Assembly: GCA_030549495.1 (NCBI GenBank) | Contig: JAUIRK010000710.1 | Span: 124,001-188,000, forward strand | Length of the DNA: 64,000 nt | Source: Nectonema munidae | Lineage: Eukaryota > Nematomorpha > Nectonematoida > Nectonematidae | Direction: 5' to 3' | In this document: positions 51,901 through 63,900 of the stretch, piece by piece | How positions within the stretch are numbered: position 1 is the first letter of the stretch | Layout of the letters: every line of letters begins with the position of its first letter | Notes under the pieces: generated by a model | What the model was told of the DNA's origin: nothing | Databases searched by the model: none | Seen by the model: only the letters and a program-made list of their open reading frames with translations | Program-made: the position numbers and the translations under genes

Positions 51901-54900
51901 CAACAATGTTTTTGAAACGATCATAGCATGTGTTCTACCGCTGATTTTGACTATCCAAATGTTTTCCTGCATAACAGTTCACTCAACCAATTTCTAAATG
52001 GGCTTTGTGTAAAATTTCGGAAAGCTATCATTGGCGTTAGGATTAGTGTAGAATTGGCATAAGTGCTAGGGTTTTAAGGTTAGGTTTAGTGTTAGCGCAA
52101 TCGTGCATACATACATTTACACATATATTTTTTGACATTCCTTGACACAAACTTTTCTACTTATTTGCATTAATACACGCCTGACACAAAAATAGCGGTA
52201 TATAGCAGGTAGTTCAGTAATCGATCAATAAAAGCACAACTTTGTATAATGGATAGATAGATGGATGGTTTAACCTCGTTCTTCGAGAATACGGAGATGT
52301 CGAACGTTTCAAGCGTTCACGACGAAAATGCGAATCTTGGCGCCAGTGCTCACTTCGGGAGTGATATGGAGAACGCTCAGGTGAACGGCCCTTCCTCTCC
52401 TCGTGATGTCGTCTTGTCACAAGAGATCTATGCCGTGGAAAATCCTCTTTCGAGCTTCTAAGAAAGTAATCATTGAATTATGATTACTATTTAGTAAAAA
52501 TTAATATTAGTGCACTTTGTATTGAGATAAAACGATGTTATGTTATTATTATATATACCCGTTTTACTTATAAATTATCTTTTTTAAGTTCAAAAATGTC
52601 TTTTTTAAATTCTAAACGTTCTTTCTGAAATTCAAAATAAAATTGAAAAAAGAGAATTTTGGAGTTAAAAAAAAGACAATTTAGAAGTAAAAATCGTATA
52701 TACTAACTTGGATGAATGCAAGCATGCAAATTTGATTAACTCTATCACATAAGACAAGCCAATCAAAGACTGTGGTTTCGACCTTTATAGGTCTCATCAG
52801 ATTTCTGTGAATCGAACGTTGACCTAAGGAGAAGGTGGACATCACCGTTCCAACGCCTCACCGTTCAGCCACAGCGCCTTACATGATAACATCAAATTTG
52901 ATAGATATGGTTATAGGAAATGATGTGATGTGTGTGTGTGTCATTCATCCAAGTTAGTGTATATCTCTTACATTACACTTATGCGAGTATACATCACATT
53001 ATTTCCTACAAGTATATCGGTCAAAACTTTCTTTTCGAAAAAAGAAAATTACAAAAGTATATCTGAACCCATTTTGGGTTATTTCTCCTGTAATGAATAG
53101 ACATTCCGAACAATTCAAGAATACACAACTGATGAGCGGATCTTTGACTTACGCTTCAGTTTTTTGAACGATTTCGACAATTTAAAATTTTTTTATCAAC
53201 AACCAAATGGGATGTCAATAAATTGATTATTATCATATGCAAAATTGAATGCTCTATCCTATAGAAATATTACACAGTGTTCTCCTCAACAATAAAATCA
53301 TCTGCATTTATGAAAAAAATTAAAATCATATTTATATTTTATTTTTATATATTTATCAATTCTTTCGCCTATAATACCTATTTTGACGTGATAAAAACTA
53401 GTACAGTTGACTACCTCACTAATTCGGACCTTCGTTAACCCGGCACTTTGATTATTTCAGAAATCTTTAATTTAGGAAAATTAATGATTGATTGATTCAA
53501 TTAACAATTGAGCTTCTCAAAGATTTAGAAAATAAAAGTTGCATAAAGGAAGACGAACTAATGAGTCTTTATTCATATCTTGCAAGAAAAACTAATTAGG
53601 GAAAGACCAAAGCACCTAAAATAATAACTTTAAAATAAATCTTCAAAAATTGTCTACACCCAGTAGATTCAGTACATCTGAAAAGTAGCTTACAAATTCC
53701 AATGTCGAATAATTTTTGTTGTACTTTTACTAAACAGACATCTGACTGAATATTAGTTCGAGAAATTGAGTAATCAAAGGGTGAATTTTGTATTAAAATA
53801 AGAATTACTAAAGCGGAAAAATCACGGGAATTCAGACAGGCCAAATTCCAAGCATTCTGAATTAGTGATAGTCGGCATATACTCCTCGAAGTTCGCATCG
53901 ACCCGTTTTGTGGGATCCCTGCAGTTAGACAAATGGTTACCTTACCCTGTTCAACCAAATAATAAAAAACCTATAGATTTACATTTAATGCCTTGATTAT
54001 TAAATTAAAAATAAGACAAGCATAAAAAACGACATTTCAAAGTGCAGTAAACTCTCCTAAAACCGGAATATTTTTTCCGTTCCGAAATTTGCCTATACTT
54101 AATACGTTATGCAAACTAGAATAAACCGGAATTCGAAATTCTGGAAACCGAAAAAAAAATTTAGTCCGAACGGACAAAATATTGTTCTTTAAATCGGAAT
54201 TTGGGCTTAAATTCATTATATTTCTTGCTTTTTTAGGAATCCATTATTATTTTTATACTTTTTACGTTTCATAAAATTAAAATGGTAATTTACTTTATTT
54301 TAAACTTGAAAAATTCGCATTATATTTGAACGTTTTTTTATTTGTAGATAAATTAATTGAATTTTTGTGCACCTTTTCTTCATTGGTTTGAAAAAAATAT
54401 TGACTTAAATTCAAAAATAAGTTTGATAAATGATGTCGAAAAAGGGTTGAGCGTTGCCGAGGCACAATAAAATACTCTTTCGGCAAGTCAACCATCTACG
54501 ATATTTTGAAGCCTAAGGATAAGTATAAAATTCAAAGCAAAGCATCCACATTTAGAGCGATTAAAACAGAGTTTACTGATATTGATAAATTAATGCTTAG
54601 CTGCTTCAAAACTGCACGCGACAAGAATATTCCTGTTTCTGGACCCATAATAAGAGCTAAGGCCAAACAATTCGCTGAAAAAATGGATAGTGAAAACTTT
54701 AAAGCTTCAGAAGGTTGGCTTAGCAAATGGAAAAAAAGACACGATATAAAGCACCTTACAGTTTGTGGAGAAAGGGGAGATGTAAATATGGAAGTTGTTA
54801 ATGATTGGAAAAAGAGTATTCATCACTTATGCGAAGGATATAAGCCGGAAAATATTTTTAATTGTGATGAGACTGGTTTATTTTTTCGAGCTTTGCCGGC

Positions 54901-57900
54901 CAAAACTTTGTCCTTCAAAAATGATGATGTCAAATGAATCAAGTTTTCTAAGGAGAGAATAGCAATAATGTTGACTTGTAGCATGATTGGAGAAAAGGTA
55001 AAACAAATTTTTTTGAATATTTTTTTATAATTTAATTAAAACCCTTGATAATTGGGCGATCTCAAAAGCCAAGATGTTTTAAATCGATTGACACTCTAAA
55101 ATGTGATTTCAAAAAGGAAAAATTTTATTGTTTCTTGAGAATGCCTCTTCACACGTTCACTTTGAAAAAAGCCACGTGAAGCTTGCTTTTCTTCCAGCAA
55201 ATACAACATCCGTATTACAACCGTTGGATCACGGCATAATTAAAGTTTTCAAGAACAAGTATAGGGTGAAATTGTTACGCAGTGTGCTTTCCAAAAGTGA
55301 TGATGTGAATACAGGGAGCGATATCGTCAAACAAATGAGTGTTCTAGACGCTGTAAATTGGTCTTCCCAAGCATGGAAAGAAACGACTGATGGTGATTTG
55401 ATTTCCAAGTGCTTTAAAGATGTGGATTTGATATAAAAAGACTTAGTGATGATAATGAAGGAGAATTTGAAGATAAAGATGAAGAGTATTTGAAGGATTT
55501 GGTCAGTGAAGTGAATGATCTCGCAGCTTTCGATAATTATAAAAAAATAGATGAGCTAGTTCCAGTGGAAGAAGTTGGAAATGATTGGGAGAATGCTTTA
55601 ATTGAAATCTACTCTAAAAATCAATCGAGTAAGGAGGAAGAAAATTTTGAAGTTGCGGTTGAGGAAGAAGATGATGAAAAAGATAATGATGATCAGAATT
55701 TGACTTTTAAGGAAATGGTAACTATGATAAATCAGATCAAAAAAATGCTGTAAATGCCTCTAACTAAGAAAAGCTGAATGAAAAACTTCAAAACCTTACG
55801 GAAGAAATTGAGAGAGAAATTTTAATGGAAATTTTTTTAAAACAAATAAATTTAGATCAATGGCTAATAAAAAAATAATTTTTTTTTTATAAAATTTTAT
55901 AACTTAGACTTTAGTTTGTAGAAACCCTTAAAAAGAGTGTTATAGGCTTTCTTTATAGAATAAGTTTTATGTTAGATTCGGTTTTTTAGTATAAAAAAAT
56001 GGCCGTTTCGAGAAACCGGAAAATTTTTTCGGTCCGGAGAGAGTCCACTGTATTATTTATTGAAATCAAATTATTTTAATTATTTGTTGAAAGAGCCCCA
56101 AGGAACGAATAAAGATATTAAATAAGTTCTTGGTACGTGCCTTCTACAAACATATTAAAAAAGGCGTTGAATGCATTACACTTTAGAGTAGAGATGAATT
56201 TTGTGTGAAGCACATCAACCAACTCTTTGTATTGACAGAAAGTGAGTGCTAATAAATAACGTCTGTAGTATTTGGCCTTAACGTTTAAGTTTGACTGATG
56301 AAGGCTAAAATTATTATTAAAGGAATCAAAACGTGCATAGATTAAAGCATTTAACGACATTAAGAGAAAAATAGCACTCCTATCAAACCCTCGTAGTTTA
56401 CATAAATGCGAATGAATCTAGTGTATCTCTTTGCACATCCTTTCCCAAACGATATTCCTTCTCGGCACAAATTTAGAAAAGTTTCTTTTTCTTGACTACG
56501 AAAGTATATATCAGAATGAAAAATAGAATTTTCTTTAAATATTTTCTTCTGAACTTTCCAAGCGTAGACATAATCTATTTCTGAAAGTATAATGGCCTTT
56601 GGAACATGCGCCCACAGGTTCAGAAACTACATCTTGGTAAATCCAAGGTATACATTGTATGATGATAAAGATTGGAAAGAAATAAACTTAGGGATTTTAT
56701 TCTTGCGTTCACTTGTTCTCTGGGAGGAGGATGGCGATTCTGCGGGCACCTTCCTACTCTTCACAGGGCCGATAAGATCGCTTTTCATTTTTCTATCGCT
56801 GTGAATAAGAGCGCCTTTCTTGTCGTTATTGCCATTGTTGATGGGAGTGGAACTTGCTTTACTGCAATCTTCATCTCCGAAAGATGTGATGAAAGTGATT
56901 TGTTCAGCCACTTCAGGACTAGCACTTTTCGAGGGAGAGTGTCTATAACAAACGGTCATTAATAACGGCGAAAAATAGTAATATAAAGTAAGGCATTGTT
57001 TTAGTAAATCCGGCATGGGGAGTCGGAGAGAAATCATCGAAAAACGAATCCAATTCCGACTCCTATTACGTAAAAAAATCCGACAGCAAGTTCAACCCAT
57101 TAAGTACCATAGAAATCAGACGATATTTAAAAAAACGCAGACGATTTATATTCAAAGTCATTGAAAAAAGCAGACGAAGATGAAATTACTTATGTTCCCA
57201 AATGGGAGCATTGAGACTTAATGTGTTAAAAACGTAATAAATTTAACACCAACTCTTCGCTTACCAAAAACATTTGTATTTGACCTGCATCATTCTCACT
57301 GCCGTTAAAGGGTTAAGTGATTATCATAGACTACCTCAACAAAACATGGATTGGAAATGGAGTCCAGATGCGGGTGGACATTATTTAGTTTACAAGGCTC
57401 AGTTAATTTTGCAATACGTTCATCTGAATGGATAACTCAAAAATGATAAAATGTATAAACTTAGACTTTATTTGGATTACTTAAACAAAAGTTGATTCAC
57501 ATTTACCAATTAAAGAAATGATGATCAGGGATTACACAAGCTATTCTGGGGAAAAAGAGGAAAACTAACGAAATTTGGTTAAAAGTTTTGGCATCCATGT
57601 AGTTCAGGTGGATATTTATAAAATTTTCCACCATACCCCTGCAAAGAGACGCATGATAATCTCGATACACCTGGAATGAAGGAAGAGAGATGAAAATTAC
57701 AAAATTAAAAGATATTTTTTGGTAACCTCTTTTCAAAATTCGAAATTAGCTAGATGTACAATTAGAGAAAATCGTACAAAAAAGCATCAACTCAATTGTT
57801 CTAAAGAAATGAAGAAGAAAAAAGAAGAGCATTTATTGATTATAAAAACAAAGTTTTAATTGCAAAATGGCAAGATAATACTTCTTTGTTTTTTACCACA

Positions 57901-60900
57901 AATTAAAGCAACGTTTATCCAATAGAAGGAGTCATTTGTAATTCAAAAAAGTTAAATAAAAAAGGTATAAATATTCCTATCGAAAAGGTGTGCCTGAGTA
58001 TAATAAATCAATTGAAGGTGTTGATTTACCTAACAAACAAGTTTCTTTGAACAGAACAAGAATTAGAGAGAAAAGAGGTGGTTTCATATTTTACAAAGTG
58101 CTTTATATTACTCTGAATAATTGCTGAAAAATCAAAAATCGTGTGTATAATATCAAATTAAAGTATTTAAACTAGGTAAAGAATGGTCTCAGCTCTAATT
58201 TCAAAAATGTCTTCTATGCTAGTAAAGGTTGAACACGGTTTTGGATTGGCTTATCTTGTATGATCAATGATCATGTTATTTAAATTGCTGCTACTCACAC
58301 TCATCCTATTACATCAATATATCTTACGTTATCCACATGCGAGTATTCTAATAATTTCTACATATGTTAATACATTGATAAAAATCCTTGACCAAAATCA
58401 TTCGTACCTATAATGCGTTTAAGGCGATATTTCCGAGGGAGATAGTATAAACATAACCATTGACAAATCAAAAAATTTCTAGGCTTGATATAATAACTGT
58501 ATAGACATAGATCGATGAACAAATAAAAATGTGATCAAATGAGCGACAATTAAAAAATGCTTTTCTATTAAGTTAGGGTTTCTTACCCAAGTGGCAAACA
58601 CCCCCTGAAAGTGAGAGATAGAATTCCAGGAGTTGAAAAGGTCTAAATCTTGATTCTAGCAGATGTTTTAGACTGGATTAGATTTAAAAACGGAATAATG
58701 TCTCTTTATAAAAATATTATATTGTGAAAATGGAAAACATATGGTACACTCAGCATAATAATTAAAGTTATTTTACGCAGTTACTCTTAGAATGATTGAG
58801 AAACAGAAAGAGTAAGTCAGGTTCATGCTCATTTCAATGTTACACTCTAAGCTACTTTACTCATCTCCTGACTTTAAACTTTTTTCCTTCATCTCCTTTT
58901 CAACCACTTTCCCTCAACTAAATTTCCATCTCGATTGAATTTCTACCCTTGATCTGTTCCCCAAAAACTTTTTAAAAGTTTTTCTTCTTATATGACCAAA
59001 CCATCCCAATCTGATTTTCAATAGTTCTATTTTCCTCATTAACCTGTTAATTAGCAGGCAAAGCAGACCACTTTATTGAATTTCTATCAATTTTAGTTAA
59101 AAACTGGACCTCGCCTGTCGTCCATTTTTGGATCATTCGTATTAAAAGGGTATAGCACACTTTTCTTATATTTATATTTTATATAACACTAGGCTCACAT
59201 ATAATTCTCAATATTCTTGTTTCAGAGTTGTTATTTAGTTTTCTTTTCCAAGCTTTTTTTCAAGCGCAGCGTTGACTACTACAGTAAATTGCCAACATAT
59301 TTACTCAGCATAAATTTGACTTTATCAAGGACCTTAAAAATTACTATGTATTATAGGGAAAGATTTTATGTCAAGTCCAACTTTTGCAGGTTGAATTTTC
59401 TCCAACTCCAAGACATTTTTAATCTCAAACACTTTAAGTAAATAAAATATCTGACCTTTAGGGAAAATTTTAAAATTGGTTAACATTACAATGACCAAAA
59501 AATGTGTATCAAAAGGGCGAAAAGATGCAAGTGCCGCAAAATAAAAATTGTGTTAAATATGATGGAACAAGGACAAAAGATTTTTATTGAAAATATAAAG
59601 AAGATATAAAAGTAAGGATTTAAACGCCAAATATTTGGAACAGTTTGGAAAAAAATTAGAAATTTCTTTAAGCAAAAATGAAATGACAAATACAAAGTGT
59701 TGAATGAAAATAAAAAATCCGAAAATTTTAATATTCAGTCTTATAAAACATCAAAATAAAAAGAGAATTAGAAATTTAAAATGAGCAAATTGACGCATCT
59801 GGTGGTTCTAGTGCTATTTTTATATCTACGAGTAGAGATGTATCGGATGTGAATTTTTTTACATCCGCGGAGCGGATGCGGATATCCAAAATAAATTTTT
59901 ATACGGATATATAATATTTTAAAAAAATTAAATGTTTTATATTTTATAGTATCTTACTATTTTAATTCCTTTTTTTACATTTTTTACTGTTTTTTAATCC
60001 ACCAATGTAAAAAAAACCGAAATCATCCTTCCAGCTTTGAACAGTGCTAGGAGGGGACAGGTAAGATGCAATTTTTGATAAAAATGGAAATTCTTTTTTT
60101 TAGTTTTCTACCAATCTAAGCAATCTTTTTTCTCTTTGATACTTCGTTATTTCTTCATTATCTTCTTCACCACTAGAGTTTAGAATAGAGTCCATAGCTT
60201 CATTCAAAGAGGTATTAACTTCATTAGCAATTTTCTTCATTTTTTGCAGCTTTTTACTTCTGTGTTACTATTATTATCAATCTTATCCTCATTATATAAA
60301 TTCAAAAGAAAAGTTTTTACTTTATTTGTTGTTTCAAAATTGGTGAACAATTTACTTTTGAATCTCGGATCGAGAAAAGTAGCTATAATGTAAAAATTAG
60401 AAAAGTAGCTATAATGTAAAGATTTTAAATTGTGGATGCGGATGTTAACATGAAAAAAATGTGCGGATGAGGATGTAAAGCGGATGTAAAAAAAATTGCG
60501 GATATCCGATACATCTCTACCTACGAGCTCTTTTCTGATGCATGCAAATTGCAAGCACGTTTAATTTATCATCTTCTTTAGTTGTATTTAGCAAATCATT
60601 TTTTGGGATAGTAAGTGCAATTTTTTATATACGGTTCCAAGTATTGATAAACTTTTGGTAAGATTTTTTTATTAATCAAATCTCTGAATTAATGTATTTC
60701 ATAAGGCAGAGAATCTAACTTTGACAAATATAAGGTCTTTATTTTAGAAAAATTTAAAAAATAAAGAAACTAATAAATAGATTATAAAATTTAACTTTTT
60801 GAAATAAAGTATAATTTCGGTTTTCTAGAAAAAATCTACAAAAACTTGTACAAGTTAACTACATAAAATACCATTTAAAGAATCACCTTTTCAGTGATGT

Positions 60901-63900
60901 CATGATAAAGTTAGGCGAAATAAGAAATAAAATAAAAATTCTTACTCAATTTCTTTTTCGTTTGTGGGATCAGGACGCTTGGAGTATCTAAAGAAAGAGG
61001 GAAGAAAGAGCTTTAAAAGGAAGAAAAATGGAGGGAAGAGATTTACGATAGAGGTGACAGCTCTTTGCCCTTTCTTCTGATTGCTCTTATCATTTGTCGC
61101 GTTTTCTTTGATTTGGGGCCCTAATTCAGAGGGAAGAACAAAAAGGAATAAAATAAAGCATTAAAGTACAATCAAAATATTTAAAAACTTTAAAAAAAAG
61201 AAGAAGAAATAATTACAAATCAAAAGAGAAAAGGATTCGAAGGAAAATAAATGTGTAAGTATTTGGAATTTTGTACAAAAAGTTGTAAACTGAGTAGTCA
61301 GTAAGTTGGTGTGTCAAATTTACAGCGATATATTGATTAATGTTTAAAGATTTAAAATAACATAATTGTAACAATTAACATTTCAAGCATTGAAATAGTT
61401 TTTATAAAAAAAACACACTTTTTCTCAAAAAAACCATTTTATTTTCCGAAAAACGTGTTTTCAACTCAAAAATTCGCTGTAAAGCGAAAATAATATACAA
61501 AAAAAATAATTTTTTTATGTTGATGAAATTAAAAAAACATTCCTATAAGCAAGAATTGTGGAAAGAAAGATTTTAAAGCATTTGGAGTCGATATCTGATA
61601 AAATTTAGTAGTCGAAGTCCGTTTTTTTAAGTCTTTTAAATAAATTTAAAAAAAAAGTTTAAATTTTGTAAGCGTATGGAACTTTTGAAAACTGCTTGGA
61701 GTCAGAGTAGAAGTTGCATTTTTAAGTACTAGGAATTTGGAAATCGAAGTTGGATATCTTTCTTCCGAATCCGCAAACCTGCTATAAGCAGACCACATTA
61801 ACTTTATTTATGACGTTCCAAAACTCCTTCATAATTTAAAACGTATTTTGAAAAGTACTATTTTCCTTTGTGTTAAACCCAGGTTTTTGCAAATTTGTCT
61901 ATAGGAGACATTTCGGAAATTTAGTTCCTGTGAAACAGCATATCATTATATATTCTTTTTGATTCCTACGCTTTACCTAAAAATCTTCTTGCAAGGAAAG
62001 ATAAACGACTTCTAGAGTGGAAAAACAAATAAGGAATAACCCTTTGAGAATCAGTGTGACATCAGTATCTCAAGAATTGAAAATCATCGGCCTTAAATAC
62101 ATAAAATTCCATTGAAAATAAAAGCAGACAATAAATCATTAAAATTCTGGTCCTCAAAGGATTAGGCCTAAATTCCTGGACAAAATGGGTTCAGAAAAAA
62201 ATAATAAAAGGAACTGTGGTAAAAAAATTCACCTACCTTTGTCACATTCAATTTGCCCTACTTTCATTATTCGATATTTTAAGTAAAAACAACTATTTTC
62301 TATTTTTAATAAAGATTTAAGCAAAAAAAAGACCAAAAAATATAAAAAGCTTTGAAGATTTAAAACTTAAAATCAAATTAAATAATTTAAAAAAACCGGA
62401 AACAAGACTTTTTCTTCCTCCAGTCTCTTAGCAAGAAGAACATTTTCTTTTTCTTTCTTTAGGTAATCTACAACTCTATAAACAAAAATGGTGATTTCAA
62501 TTCAAGAAGAGCCGTGATTGAAAAGGTATACTTAAATATTACTTAAGATATTCTTTTTGATTCAAGTTATACGTAGAAGAAATTGATGCTAAATTCATAA
62601 TCACATGCTTATTCAAGTTTTCCTCGTTTTCAACCTCCTCTTCGATGTCTTCAAAAAATTTTAAAATTAAAATGAGCAAGCATAAATCACTTTTTGGCAG
62701 AAAAAGAAATGTAGGGATGAAAAATGAAAATACAAAAATCACAAATGTATAAAAAAATTTTAGTGGAACACTTATGAAAAAGGAGATATGAAAAGTTAGA
62801 AATGTAAACATGGCATACTTATATAAACCAGTATATAATATATATACATAGGAACATAGCATAATGGATAGAATATTCTCAGCATATAGCCTAATTCATC
62901 GGTTTCCAAACATTATTTATTCTTAAAATCATTTCAAAAAAAAGAAAACAACGGAGGAAATAACTCGTAAGATGCGGAAATTCACGAGAGTCAAAACCCC
63001 TTTTCACGCAAAAATCAAATTTATAAAAATTGAAGGCATACTGAGATAAAGACTGAAGAACCCTGGCATAATGCATGAAATTTTAAATGTACATGTAGAT
63101 CAGAGGTGGAATTCAGTAAACAAATTTGATTGTAGGACTTTGTTTATAAGAACAACCTGAAAGAATTTCTAACATTAATATCATATTGACCAATGTGCAA
63201 TCGAATGAATAAGCTCGTCGTCTTTAATACAGAGATGGTTTTAATGGTTATTAAATAATTTACTCCTTTAGAAAGGAAAATGTAAAGTTAGCGTGTTCTG
63301 CTTTCATAGAAAAGGGGCGAGTGTGTGGAAGCATGAGCTTGAGCGGTTTGCTGCTGGATTCAAGCAACAACATTATAGTATTCACGACAACAAAGGAATC
63401 AGAGAAAGTTTTCAAGGGGGCCTGAAAGAGCTAGGAAGTTTTAATCATCGTGAAGAACATAATATTGAATATCATTTATATTAGCACAAGTCCACACAGA
63501 AAAAATGAACATTTTTAAAAATTTTAAAACTTCTTGAATTTTATGTAAACCTGAAATCACATAATGAAAATAAGGCAACGATCGAAAATATGAATATTTG
63601 TATTCTAAATTTTTCTTCATGAGCGATTAGTGTCTTTGAAGTGATACTAAGGGTCTACGACATGAAAGATAAGAAACGACTGCCCTAATCTTATGGGTTG
63701 GAACCCGCATCGAACCCTTATCTCATAATAAGCCCAATTCAATAAAAAACAGGAAAGAATAAGACCACTTACTGAGTAATTCGGTCTGTTCATCATCTTC
63801 TGAAAATAGGATGTCACTGTCAATGTCGTTTAACGAGGAATTTGGGAGCGTGGGTTGTTGTTGCTGATCTCTATCCTTGAAGTGCAACTTCGCGGACTTT

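Noticed and set aside
51772-51972. 66-codon - strand frame in a CLASRP intron
   Set aside because: No acceptor/donor pair in the required phase 2 and no recognised motif.
52740-52890. A possible tRNA gene on the - strand
   Set aside because: Box A and box B-like stretches exist, but the acceptor arms do not pair and a second rearranged copy exists, so it is a SINE.
53596-53958. 120-codon - strand frame
   Set aside because: Next to a Tigger-type terminus, with no motif and composition like translated repeat DNA.
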